Assembly (NCBI GenBank): GCA_023052935.1 | Contig: CM041298.1 | Coordinates: forward strand, 5,537,344 to 5,601,343 | From: Piezodorus guildinii | Taxonomy: Eukaryota > Arthropoda > Insecta > Hemiptera > Pentatomidae | Direction: 5' to 3' | Length of the DNA stretch: 64,000 nt | Position numbers and translations under genes: made by a program | In this document: positions 42,086-52,412 of the stretch, in pieces | How the letters are laid out: each line of letters begins with the position of its first letter | How positions within the stretch are numbered: position 1 is the first letter of the stretch | Notes under the pieces: model-generated | The model's database searches: none | What the model was told of the DNA's origin: nothing | The model's input: the letters and a program-made list of their open reading frames with translations, nothing else

Positions 42086-42300
42086 ATCATATCTTGGACT
42101 AATCATGTTTCCTATATCAATGGCAATTCCAACGCTACTCTTAAACTCTTTTCAAGATTGCGTGACGCGCTACCTTTCGAAATTCGTCGACTTCTTGTTT
42201 CTTCTCTCGTCTACCCTCACTTTGACTAAGGCTGCCTGGTGTTGGGTGGATTGTCTGGTCGACTTAAGATGAGATGTTAAAAATTTATGAAATGTTTAAA
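42086..42300 (+). pseudogene. J2 LINE fragment
   Basis: Related to J2 at 5715-5900: tcttggactaatcatgtttc, a LFSRLRDALP-like stretch, then VDFLFLLSSTLTL-like codons in another frame matching the LLVSSLIFPHFDYG region. Truncated at both ends. Confidence 0.6.
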
Positions 42301-42336
42301 AAAAAACTGCACAATAAAACAGATTTAGAGGAAGGA

Positions 42337-42636
42337 GTCACCTATAGTATAGTGACTAGTATAACAGCTTTCTATGGCAAAGGTAGCGGGTTCAAACCTG
42401 CAGGTGGCCCTAGGATTTTTTAATAGAAGTAACAAATCCTTTGGTTATGCCGTCCTTTGGAGGGGAAGTAAAAAGGTAGTCCCGAGCCTGTGCGATGTCA
42501 GGTCTACGATCCTATCTAAAGATCCCTATTCTAATAAAATCTGGATAGGCAAAATTTAGGACCCCACTGTAGCACCGTCCGATTAGCCATAGTAGCATAA
42601 AATGACGTTAATTGAATAAACAAGCCAACGATAATG
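42337..42636 (+). mobile_element. SINE S1, essentially complete
   Basis: The head gtcacctatagtatagtgac has an A box near 42350-42360, and GGTTCAAACC at 42389-42398 is the B box, at tRNA-like spacing. The body contains the tgccgtcctttggaggggaa block, the cgagcctgtgcgatgtcagg block, and the tail ttgaataaac. There is no A-rich tail. The next 80 bp also match sequence beside the S1 copy at 33449. Confidence 0.85.
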
Positions 42637-42713
42637 CTTTGAATTTCAGTCTGTTAAGTCTCAGGAATATTATTTAAGTGTTCCCAAAGATTTTCTAATT
42701 GAATTTCAGAACT

Positions 42714-42985
42714 GTCACCTATAGCATAGTGGTTAGCATAACAGCTTTCTATGGCAAAGGTCGCGGGATCAAACCTGCAGATGGCCCTAGGATAATTTTT
42801 TGCTTTCATTAAAAAATCCTAGTTATGCCGTCGTTCGGAGGGAACGTAACAAGGTCGTTCCGAGCCTGTGCGATGTCAGGTACTCGTTAAAGGTCCCAAT
42901 TATAATAAAACCTGGATAGGCAAAATCTAGGACTCCCGCTGAAGCATCGTCCAATTAGCCATAATAGCATTAAGTGACATTTTTT
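42714..42985 (+). mobile_element. SINE S1, second tandem copy
   Basis: Same order as the copy 377 bp upstream, starting at gtcacctatagcatagtgg with a good A box and B box (ggatcaaacctgc). The tail is replaced after gtgacat by the L3 repeat in reverse orientation. Confidence 0.85.
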
Positions 42986-42986
42986 T

Positions 42987-43400
42987 AAATTTGTATTTAT
43001 TCGTATATATTGCAATTTGTCATAATAATATTGCTAAAGGATCACATTCATACAATATTTGTAATATAAACAAAAGGAAAGTCAAATTACTTAAAATAAA
43101 ATCAAAATAAATAAACGTATACAATAAACAATTTTGTAGACGAAATAAATACAAATAAATGAAGTTAACAAATAAATAAACAAAGCCTATCACATTCATA
43201 CCCGTGTACAATATTTACAATCAGCTAGGAAACCCCGGACGGGGCACAAGCAGAGGCCACAGGATCCCAGCGCCTCCCTCTCAGCCGCATCACTGGTGGA
43301 GGAGAATCAGACTAGTCTTAGAACTCCAGGATACGTATTTAAAAAACATCTTGGGGCCACTGCCGTTTCAACCTTCAAGGTGGATACGGATGAGAGGTGC
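42987..43400 (-). mobile_element. LINE 3' UTR repeat L3, copy 2
   Basis: Reverse-complement counterpart of 38386-38698, longer on the 5' side. The minus-strand 3' end is the AT-rich tail at 42987-43020, joined to the S1 tail. Confidence 0.6.
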
Positions 43401-43636
43401 TGGATAGGGATTGTGCTATAGAATTAGGATGATGAATGAGGTTCTGGTGGAATTTGGAAAATTTGGATGGAATCAGGTCTGAAATTAATGGAACATTATG
43501 GTCATGGTGTAAGTATAGCTGGAGACATGATAAGGAGCATTTACTATTGTTCGTAGGACTTAAGTGACATTAAATGAATAAACGATTTTAAGGGGAAAAA
43601 TTATTAATTAATGCAATTGTAAATAAAGGCAGGTAA
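43401..43636. other. Unassigned, weakly jockey-like
   Basis: 43480-43560 resembles minus-strand J1 (aacattatggtcatggtg, then a aaggagcattt block) but with too many changes to call firmly. 43560-43590 resembles an S1 tail. Confidence 0.35.
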
Positions 43637-45562
43637 TTTTTTTTTTTTTTTTAACATCATTTATTGAAATTTACAACTGTACTTCAAGGTACAACAAAAG
43701 ATAAATGGCGTGAAACAGACTTGAAGAAGAACTACATAATGGCAGCACTCCTGTACCTTTTCTAAACTAGAAGGTCTCGAGGCCATCTTCTTTTCAGACG
43801 CCTCGGAGGATTGTCAGGAATTGAAGAGGAAGAAAGTATTGAAACAAGAGTATTAGGGTGGGAATGGAGTTTATCATGAAAGGAATGGTATCAAGATCGG
43901 GCCAAATCAGCAACATACGAAACATTGAGGTCTTTATGGATAAGTTTGTTCGTGACAAAGTAAGGAGCATTGAGGATTTTACGAAGGATTTTGGATTGTA
44001 GGATTGGGGCATGAGAAGAATTCGATGGTTTAGTAGAGCCCCAAAGCTCTACTCCGAAAGTCCATATCGGCCTTATGATAGTCATGTAGATGAGTCTTTT
44101 GTAGTTAAGTGGAAGATTAGAACGTGTTGAAGCAGTCGAAAACGTCGTGCAGTTTCTTGTCGTTTCAGTCTTGTGTGAGGGTTCTAAGTAAGGCGTTGGT
44201 CAAGATGGAGTCCTAGATATCGGATCTGTTAGACTAGGACAAGAGGAGTATTATTGAAGGAGACAGTAGGGCAGGATATCATAAGTTTACGACGAAGGGT
44301 AAAGGTAATTTGGTTGGATTAGTTAGCATTAATTTTAATTCTCCAGTTCTGACACCATACCTCAAGGTCTCTGAGGTGGGATTGGAGAGTTTGAGAGGCA
44401 ATAGTTGGATCAGTAGAATAGAATAGAATTTTATTTGTTTAAGATTTACATTCTTGTACAAATCAATTCAAATTATAAATCTCTTCAATTGCCAACATGA
44501 GTCTAGTTAATAATAAATTTCCATATATTCGGCTCTTGAGAAAAACTTGAAAATAGTAATAGTAAACTATTTAAATAATACATTTTATCATTTAATTGAT
44601 ATATAATAGAAAAACGACACTGGATTAAACATAAAAAAAACAAAAAAAATTAACAACTTTAAAAACAAACTGAAAACATTTGCTGTACAATGAAAAAAGA
44701 TAAATGATAAACAGTTAACCTTAGATAACTAGACACTTAATTGGTGTGTGGGCCTTCACAGTTCAAGGTATCCAGGGTATTGCATGTTGACTTAGTGAAC
44801 CAGAAAATGTTGTTCAGTTTTTCAATATTGTCTATTTGAAGAATTTTTTTAATTTTTTGGTCATCACTGGATCCTGATAAAAATGGTTGTAAATATATAT
44901 CTCTGTCTTTTATGAGCTTTTCACAGTAGAGAAGGACGTGAAACAGGCTGTTCAAGATAAACTGACCACAGAAAGTGCAGGTTTCTTGTGCTTTGAAGAT
45001 GAACAGTTTGGTTTGTCCATAAAGTGTGGTACGTTCTGGGCTCGAAATTCTTAACTGGCTCAATGATCTTATTTTTTTGATGTTGGCTGTATATGTCAGA
45101 TAGGTCTCTGGGCTGGAGATATTGAAGCTGGAGATAGTTCTATATATGGGTTATGGTTAGAATTGAGAGATCGGTGGATGTCTATTGAAAGGTTATGATT
45201 TTCTTATCTCTTCCATTATTGCATCTCTGCACTTTAATAATCCATTCGGGCACAATACACTGAATCTTCTTCACAGCCATATTGAGCAGCCATCGATCTA
45301 ACTTGTGAGACCCAGTTAAACTTTATATCAGGGCTCCTTGCATGCAGCGAAATCAGTCTTTTGAAACAAAGTCCTGGCAGCCTCTCCTCCGGCATGATTG
45401 ACAATCTGGACCAGTAGTTCACAGCTTTTTTCACTTTTCTCACAGTTGGATCAGTATTGACTGATAACACGCTGGTGTCATCAGCATAGGTAGAAAGGAA
45501 AGTGTTAGGATGGGAAGGGATATCAGCTGTATAAACTGTGTAAAGAATGGGTCTTAGGATAC
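43637..45562 (-). pseudogene. Jockey J1 copy carrying another LINE
   Basis: The target duplication AAGGCAGGTAA (43626-43636) and AAGGCGGGTAA (45563-45573) differs at one base. The 3' poly-A appears as T at 43637-43652. The minus-strand order is a remnant upstream of YADD (45457-45562), then after the nested LINE the DLEVWCQNW-type region, thumb, KILRKILNAPYFVTNKLIHKDL and the C-terminus. Frameshifts are present throughout. Confidence 0.88.
44416..45443 (-). pseudogene. LINE (L4) nested in jockey, with 13-bp TSD
   Basis: AGTTGGATCAGTA lies at 44403-44415 and 45444-45456. The minus-strand 3' tail is a TTCTA repeat. Two frames (45234-45470, overlapping the junction, and 44737-45063) encode the end of ORF2: a CTFCGQFILNSLFHVLLYCE zinc-knuckle-like motif and a C-terminal tail ending before the UTR. 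The RT is not present. It is not the same LINE as L2, which ends in CCAA repeats. Confidence 0.85.
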
Positions 45563-45593
45563 AAGGCGGGTAATTAAAATAAAAAATAACAAA

Positions 45594-46601
45594 ATTGTGG
45601 TATTATACATACATATTAAAAGAATATTTTTTTATATTTCACAATACATTAAGAAACATGTGTTTTGGTCAAGATTTATATAATATGTATACGCTGGGCT
45701 ATCCGTGAAAGAATAGTACTTCCAAGTGACAACTCAAAATTGAGGGTGGTTCTATTGAAATAAATAAGTGGACTGTATAGAATTAAAAGAAATAAAAATA
45801 ATGAAAGCAAACGACGAATCACAATACATTTAATACAATGAAATACATATAAGGATGATAAGAAACAAATTAACCTGATAAATTTATATAAGAAACATTA
45901 ACCCAATTATAATTAAACAGCTGTAAGAAAATGTAGGAAACAAAATAAACCTAATTAAAATATTGTAGAAAATAGAAGAAACAAACTTAACTTAATTAAT
46001 GCTTAAAGATGTAAAAAAAAATAGTTATCAAATTAAACAGTTTCTTGAACAAGAATTAAGAAATTAAATGTTTCATTAATGGATAAAGATAGGTTATATT
46101 CACGTAAAGATGTCCAGTTGAGTGGTGAAGAAAACGACCGCAGGGCGGCTTGAACGAAGTCGTCTTGAGTATTGAAGAAAATTACCGCAGGGCGGCTTGG
46201 ACGAAGTTCTCTTGGGTGTTGAAAATGACCGCAAGGCGGCTCTTCCAAGTTCCAAGGGGAACGATGAGAAGATGAAGAAATTCGTTTCCAAACGTTCAAA
46301 CGTTGAGAGGAATCTTGGGTCTATATACGGCACATCTTCACCGCTCAGACGCTAGCTTAAGACTCGACTGGCCACGAGGCAGTCAAAAAACAATTGAAGT
46401 ACGATCGTCTTCTGTCTTTCTCTTCTACTGCTCTCGTTTAAAAACTTTTAATTATATTTAAAATAACTATTTTAAAAAGAAATTAAAAAATAAAGATTTA
46501 AACAAAAAAAATTATCTTATTATAAATATCATAAAAATTATGAACTTATCATTTTTCGATTGAAAAACTATAAAAACCTTATCAGGCCGTAACATATGGC
46601 G
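45594..46601 (+). repeat. Possible LTR with promoter (tentative)
   Basis: The segment starts TGTGG and ends GTAACA, the TG...CA form of LTRs. TATATA at about 46322 lies about 25 bp before a GCTCAGAC initiator-like site (46344). TGGCGTGAAC follows the end within 3 bp, as a primer-binding site would. The first 400 bp hold A-rich, loosely repeated segments. There is no second LTR, no gag-pol and no matching 4-6 bp flank, so this may be a coincidence or an unrelated promoter. Confidence 0.28.
46127..46262 (+). repeat. Short tandem repeat, about 54-57 bp, three units
   Basis: gaccgcagggcggcttgaac, then taccgcagggcggcttggac, then gaccgcaaggcggctcttcc recur at about 46136, 46192 and 46228, with a shorter last interval. 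The repeats lie in two overlapping minus-strand frames of 77 and 88 codons with no recognisable domain. Confidence 0.6.
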
Positions 46602-46690
46602 TGAACATAATATTTACTATCAAATCAAAATTTTTTCTCATTGAGGGACGCAAGGGAAAGTCGCGTGTTACGTGGCTGATTTTATTTTTT
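46602..46690 (-). mobile_element. HE1 5' end, strongly diverged
   Basis: On the minus strand it reads tcagccacgtaacacgcgac then TTTCCCTTGCGTCCC, a decayed HE1 start. Confidence 0.45.
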
Positions 46691-46904
46691 TTTTCATTGA
46701 ATCATTGTCTTTTGACCTGAAAATTTCCATATTTAATTATATGTATATATTTTTAGATTCTTGATGTTCTAATGATGTACTTTCTTTTGTCCCGGAGACC
46801 TGTTGAAAATAACGATAAGGACGTAAAGATAACAGGAAGATTCGATAGATGTTTGATTGCTCCTTGTTAATAAGTGCTGTAAGGAAAGGAAAAGGAGATG
46901 GTGG

Positions 46905-47040
46905 AGCGAGACTTGGCGCTCGTTAGCCTAATGAGAAGGGTCCATATCAAAGCGGCTCAGGATAATGAGCTGCTTGGGGTGGTGCTATGGCCAGGGGTTT
47001 GATATTGAGCTCGCCGCGCCGTAACTCGAACCCCTCCAAC
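46905..47040 (+). mobile_element. Possible tRNA-like SINE remnant
   Basis: ggagatggtggagcgagac is A-box-like and TAACTCGAACCCC near 47022-47034 is B-box-like. The region is GC-rich in an AT-rich setting. Spacing (about 110 bp) is long and there is no second copy, so this is weak. Confidence 0.3.
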
Positions 47041-47325
47041 TTAATTATTTTAGTAGGAAAATAAAAAACTAATTTTATAAATGGGATTGAAACATAAAAA
47101 ATTAAAAAAAAATTGTGGGCGAAACATAAAACTCATTTTCTTCCCTAGTTAATATCATTATTAGAACTTTTAACCCTATTTAGAAAAAATAAAATCAATT
47201 TTAGAATTATTAAATAAAGTAATTGCTGAAAAAAGTTAACAAAATTATATTTAGCTTCTTTGGAAACATATGGTTTAGATAAATTTATATAACAATATTA
47301 CATTTTTACGCAAAAAAAAAAAAAA
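47041..47325. other. No gene seen
   Basis: AT-rich sequence. Confidence 0.4.
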
Positions 47326-48043
47326 TCTGGTGCGGGCAACACTTACATCCGTTATATAAATCGATTAAAAATTTTTCAAATACAGTTAGGATTATATATT
47401 AGCATTTATTAAAACTATTAAGGAAATAATTGAATTGAATTTATATAGAAACATGTATTTTATATATATATATGTATATTTTCAGTTTTTACCTGTAGTT
47501 ATTTATCAAATTCGCTCAACTTACATATTTAGCTGTTAATTATCAATAATCACAAGATAATATAGTTATTTTTATAGAATCAACAAAATTAAAGGTACTT
47601 TAGAGAAAAGGAAATTTAAAATATCGGCATTTAAGCCCTGTCAGACCATTTTAATCAGAGTGAAACCTACATGGTATTAAAGTCCATTCAGTTTTACATC
47701 GATATAGCGAGCTAATCAAAATCGTCGAAACCGTTTTTGAGAAAATCATAAAAAGGTGCAAAACGCATGGAATAAAGTGGCTCTTCTGGTAAGCTCATTT
47801 TGATGAAAAAGTTTTTGTTACTTCTCGGTATATTATTCGTCATAAATATGAAATTCCAGTTTCATGAGACTTATCGTTTCCCCGGGAGTTACCACTACAC
47901 ACACACACACACAGACCTTTTTGCGGAATTTGGTTATTTGGACTCAGGGGACCCTAAAACGTATATTTCTGGAATTCGAAAATTTTCACGATCGCAACAC
48001 TTTCCTTACTATATATTCCATATATAGGTAAGTGGAAGTAAAA
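47326..48043 (+). mobile_element. HE1 copy with internal deletion
   Basis: The 5' end TCTGGTGCGGGCAACACTTACATCC has lost the middle of the subterminal motif. About 150 bp are missing after the tatatagaaacatg block. The CA microsatellite is at 47895-47912. The 3' hairpin carries a small insertion (atatattccatatatag) but ends AAGTGGAAGTAAAA. Confidence 0.88.
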
Positions 48044-48104
48044 ATAGTATTTATTCTTGTTATTGTTGTAAATATGTGAATGAAAATAAAAAGTTATGAA
48101 AATG

Positions 48105-48515
48105 TCTTGAGCAAGAACTTTTCATCGCCTTAGGAGGTTATCAGGCATATCTGAGGAGATAGATTACGCACAAGTGGAATGGATTGTATGGGCAGGGAGT
48201 TTAGAATGGATAGAGGAGTATCTATCACGGGCTATGTCTGCGACAAATGGGATGTTTAGGTCATTATGGAGGAGTTGATTTGTGACAAAATAAAGGACAT
48301 CAGATTTTGCGAAGGATTTTGGATTGTAAGGACTGAATGCGGGAGGAATTAGATGGTTCCGTAGAGCCCCAAAGCTCGGTTCATATGTCCAAATAGGTTT
48401 GATAATTGTGATGTAGATGAGTATTTTGTAATATACTGGAAGTTTTGAACGTTTGTCTAGTAAGTGTTGTAGTAATCGATATCTTCGAGCAGTTTCTTGT
48501 CGTAAAGTGATGATT
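48105..48515 (-). pseudogene. Jockey J1 C-terminal fragment
   Basis: The minus strand encodes a diverged thumb and C-terminal region (KPIWTYEPSFGALRNH-like, KSFAKS, FVTNQLLHNDLNIPFVADIARD-like) in broken frames. Confidence 0.7.
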
Positions 48516-48965
48516 AATCACAATGTTAAATCCTGATGACTAGATTACTTCAAAAGGATGAAAAATGTTAAATCTTATCCAAAGTGGAAAACCCTCCAAT
48601 TACGCAAGACTATGGATCTTTACCTCAAGAAATGGCTGAGTGGATATTATGTCGAATGTAAATAAGAACTAGTTTTAAACCTAGAAGTCTTGGAATATGG
48701 TTTTTGTTAAATAGTTGCTCGTTGAAGCTTTAGACTAAATAGCTAATTACTTCTCCATTACTTCATCCCACTAGGCCTTGAAAAGCTTAAGTTGGATCTT
48801 TTTAATGCTTCACCTCAGTCCTTGCTTTAGCCAGAGCTTTCTCCTCTCTGAAAGAAACTGTATTTTAAAAACTTTTCCTACTTGAAATTCTAGAACGGGA
48901 TTTCACTAAATTAGGTAACTTTATTAAAACGCTGTGAAGGTTTATTACTTGCAAATAATTTTTTT
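48516..48965. other. No gene seen
   Basis: Mixed-composition sequence with no shared repeat or open frame of note. Confidence 0.4.
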
Positions 48966-49045
48966 TTTGAAAAATGTGATGCAACGATTTTCACTTACCT
49001 CGTCTCATAAAATCAATTTAAGAACTATTGAATTAACTTAAAGTT
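48966..49045 (+). mobile_element. HE1 5' end fragment
   Basis: A diverged start (atgtgatgcaacgattttcac, then CTTACCTCG) and the next 40 bp of HE1, directly followed by a full HE1 copy in the same orientation. Confidence 0.6.
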
Positions 49046-49052
49046 AAAAAAA

Positions 49053-49955
49053 TCTGGTGCGGGCAACACACGACTTTCACTTACATCAATTTGAAAAATC
49101 AATGAAAGAATTTTCAAATAGAGTTAGAGTTAAAAATACGTGAAACTATTAAAGAATTAAATAAATTTAATTTATATAGAAACATGTGTTTTATTAAAAA
49201 ATCTTTTATTTTATTATCTAAAATAATCAGTTAGTTATATCTTCTTCTCATCACTCTCTATTAACTTCTAAAAGCTTGTGTATGAGATGATATTTTTTCT
49301 AAAATCTTTAGCTTTCCAACGGTATATCATACATGTATATTACTGCTCTTATGTTCAAAAACGAAAAATTGCATTAAAAAAATATTTTTTCTGTTTCCTC
49401 CTTTAGTTGGGTATCGAATTAATTCAATTTATATATTTACCTGTTTTTCATCAGCGTTAACAAGATAATCTAGTTATTATTATTGAATCTACAAAATTAA
49501 AGGTACTTTAGGGGAAGAAAATTTAAAATATCGGTATTTAAGCCCTGTCAGACCATTTTTATCCAAATAAAACCTACATGATATTAAAGCCCATGAAATT
49601 TTACATCGATATAGCGAGTTTAATCAAAATCGTCGGAACCGTTTTCGAGAAAATCGAAAAAAGGTGCAAAATGCATGGTATAAAGTGCCTCTTCTGGTAA
49701 GCTCATTTTGATGAAAAAAGTTTTGTCACGTCTCGGGCGTAAATTTGTCTTAAATATAAAATTTCAGTTTCATAGGACTTACCGTTTCCGCCCGGGAGTT
49801 ACCACACACACACACACACACACAGACCTTTTTGCGGGACTTGGTTATTTGGACTCAGGGGACCCTAAAACGTCTATTTCCGTTGAAAACTGGAATTCGA
49901 AAATTTTCACGATCGCAATACTTCCCCTTACTATATATAGTAAGTGAAAGTAAAA
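49053..49955 (+). mobile_element. HE1 copy, full length
   Basis: About 900 bp with all landmarks: TCTGGTGCGGGCAACACACG, ACTTTCACTTAC, the central AT-rich block, CA microsatellite at 49802-49823, near-perfect terminal hairpin (49914-49951) and AAAA. A 79-codon frame (49708-49947) crosses the microsatellite. It depends on the CA copy number and is not called a gene. Confidence 0.93.
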
Positions 49956-50094
49956 GTTGTAAGTTAATAAAAAGATTATTCAGTTTTGTTAGATACATAA
50001 GATTAAGATAAAAAAAAATTGCGTATAATAATCATTAATAAGTTACTGCTCTATTGGTCATTTTACATTATATTTTGCAACTTTATTTTATATT

Positions 50095-50215
50095 AATTAA
50101 AATTTATAACTTTATTATTAAATTAAAATATATATCAAGTAAATGTGAGGTATACGATAAATAATGAAATTGCATTTGTAGAGAAACTATCCATAACTTT
50201 AAAAAAATATACGCA
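50095..50215 (-). pseudogene. Jockey J1 3' UTR fragment
   Basis: The minus strand matches the J1 UTR seen at 18520-18600 (atttataac...atatcaagtaaatgtgag). Coding sequence resumes in degraded form at about 50655-50830, so the UTR and C-terminus are separated by 50216-50650. Confidence 0.6.
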
Positions 50216-50650
50216 GTAATAATAAAATATAAAAATATACGCAGCATTAAAAAAAAATAAATAAAAAAATTTTTTATTTATTTATTTATTTTATTTTATT
50301 TTATTTTTTCTTATATGTAGTTATCTTATATAATTGTTTGTATTTAACTTAAAATATTATATCTGTATTATTAGTATTATGTATGTTTTAGTGTATTATG
50401 TATTATGTATTTTGTGATTAGTATATTTGTATTTATTATTTTCCTATTGTATGTATTATTTCGTATATTATGTATAATGTTTGTATTGTATTTCATTTTT
50501 TATCATGTATGTATTATTATTAGTATATATGTATGTATTATTACTTTTATTATATTGTATCTGCATTATTAGTTTAGGGCTAAAATAACCTCTATGGTTG
50601 AAAAGCCTTTATGTTACAAATAAATAAAATAAATAAATAAAAAATGTACT
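50216..50650 (+). mobile_element. Probable LINE 3' UTR inserted in jockey
   Basis: An AT-rich stretch ending ggttgaaaagcctttatgtt and a run of AATA repeats at 50619-50642. This end structure is common to insect LINEs. A clear target duplication was not found and no coding sequence remains. Confidence 0.45.
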
Positions 50651-50654
50651 ATAC

Positions 50655-50850
50655 AAGAAGATATCGGCGGGTATTATCAGGAATAGAATAGAATGTTAGG
50701 ATAGAAGCAATTAGGTTTTTCTGGGGGAGGGAGGGGGAGTGATTCCTTATTCGGGAAAAATCAGCAAAACATGGAACATTAATGTCAATATTGACGAGAT
50801 TATTCGTTAGGAAGTAAAGTGAATTGATGAATTAATGTTACATTATATCA
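50655..50850 (-). pseudogene. Jockey J1 C-terminal fragment
   Basis: Minus-strand similarity to the end of ORF2 (an SIPDNTR-like segment and the VTNxLV region), strongly diverged. Confidence 0.5.
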
Positions 50851-50852
50851 TG

Positions 50853-51808
50853 GATAGTTCAATTATATAAGTGGATAGTTCTCTTATTTAAGTGGGTAGT
50901 TCTCTTATTTAAGTGGATAGTTCTATTATTTAAGTGAATAGTTCTATTATTCAAGTGGATAGTTCTCTTATTTAAGTGAAAGTTCTCTATTTAAGTGGAT
51001 AGTTCTCTTATTTAAGTGGATAGTTCTATTATTCAAGTGGATAGTTCTCTTATTTAAATGGATAGTTCTATTATTTAAGTGGATAGTTCTCTTATTTAAA
51101 TGATAGTTCTCTTATTTAAGTGGATAGTTCTATTATTTAAGTGGATAGTTCTCTTATTTAGGTGGATTGTTCAATTATTTAAGTGGATAGTTCTCTTATT
51201 TGAGTGGATAGTTCTATTATTCAAGTGGATAGTTCTCTTATTTAAGTGGATAGTTCTCTCATTTAAGTGGACAGTTCTATTATTTAAGTGGATAGTTCTC
51301 TTATTTAAGTGGATAGTTCTATTATTTAAGTGGATAGTTCTCTTATTTAAGTGGATAGTTCTATTATTTAAGTGGATAGTTCTCTTATTTAAGTGGATAG
51401 TTCTCTTATTTAAGTGGATAGTTCTATTATTTAAGTGGATAGTTCTCTTATTTAAGTGGATAGTTCTCTTATTTAAGTGGATAGTTCTATTATTTAAGTG
51501 GATAGTTCTCTTATTTAAGTGATTAGTTCTCTTATTTAAGTGGATAGTTCTCTTATTAAGTGGATAGTTCTATTATTAAGTGGATAGTTCTCTTATTTAA
51601 GTGGATAGTTCTTTATTTAAGTGGATAGTTCTCTAATTTAAGTGGATAGTTCTCTTATTTAAGTGGATAGTTCTATTATTCAAGTGGATAGTTCTCTTAT
51701 TTAAGTGGATAGTTCTATTATTTAAGTGGATAGTTCTCTAATTTAAGTGGATAGTTCTATTATTTAAGTGGATAGTTCTCTTATTTAAGTGGATAGTTCT
51801 CTTATTTC
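50853..51808. repeat. 21-bp minisatellite, about 45 units
   Basis: The unit is agtggatagttctcttattta, with a frequent variant in which ctcttatt is ctattatt. The two variants often alternate. Units with 1-2 bp indels cluster at both ends. Since 21 is divisible by three, a 140-codon frame (51100-51522) repeating LLFKWIV survives in the homogeneous centre, as expected from unit length alone. Confidence 0.95.
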
Positions 51809-51829
51809 ATTGCAGTCCACAATAGTTTC

Positions 51830-52412
51830 TAATAATTCAGTTATTTCGTCTGGGTAGCGAGCCACTGCGGTATAGTGCAGATCGTGCAGCGAAAGAAGCA
51901 ATAGCAGATGGCATTCCGTTTATTGGTGTGCCTGTTGGTGACTATGTTTCAGTCATCAAGCATCGGATGTGGTCCAAGTGGGGACAAATTTGGCACGACA
52001 CTACAGAAAAAAAGTTAAGGGAAATAAGAAGGGACATCTCCCATTGGTATTCGTCCCTACGATAAAAGCGAAGGGAAGAGGTTTTCCTGGCGCGCCTGCG
52101 CATTGGACACACCCGACTAACTCACGGACATCTCATGGCACGGGAACCTCCTACTGCCCAACATGCGGTTGCCCGGTTACTGTTAAACACGTTTTGACAG
52201 AGTGTAGGGCTTATGATACTCAAAGAGCTCATATTGCTATAGACAATGACTTACCAACAGTTTTACAAGACCACATACAGACAACTGCAAAACTGTTTGA
52301 CTTCCTTCGACAGACAGACTTGTACAATAAACTATAGTATTTAATCCGTTATTTAATGCGAAAATGACCCAAGTGGTTTAAGCCTACGGAAAAAAAAAAA
52401 AAAAAAAAAAAA
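51830..52412 (+). mobile_element. LINE (L5) 3' end with poly-A
   Basis: ORF2 carboxy region followed by a short 3' UTR (to about 52388) and a 24-nt A run at 52390-52413. The 5' side begins after the minisatellite. No target duplication was identified, as the left flank is repetitive. Confidence 0.75.
51969..52337 (+). CDS. LINE ORF2 C-terminal fragment (RNase H/zinc-knuckle end)
   Basis: The frame reads from a degraded linker into the motif CPTCGCPVTVKHVLTECRAY, a C-x2-C-x7-H-x4-C zinc knuckle, then LFDFLRQTDLYNKL and a stop. Upstream, frames at 51830-51968 carry RYSADRAAKEAIADGIPF-like sequence typical of the end of RNase H. A frameshift near 52130 separates LRIGHTRLTHGH-like codons from the main frame. 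It belongs to the I/Loa/R1-like group and is only a fragment. Confidence 0.7.
   Translation: MVQVGTNLARHYRKKVKGNKKGHLPLVFVPTIKAKGRGFPGAPAHWTHPTNSRTSHGTGTSYCPTCGCPVTVKHVLTECRAYDTQRAHIAIDNDLPTVLQDHIQTTAKLFDFLRQTDLYNKL

Noticed and set aside
42337..42410. Genuine tRNA gene.
   Set aside because: A and B boxes are present, but the arms do not fold into a tRNA acceptor stem and the sequence continues into a repeated SINE body.
51100..51522. 140-codon frame of LLFKWIV repeats.
   Set aside because: Fully explained by a 21-bp satellite unit without a stop. No start context, no unique ends.
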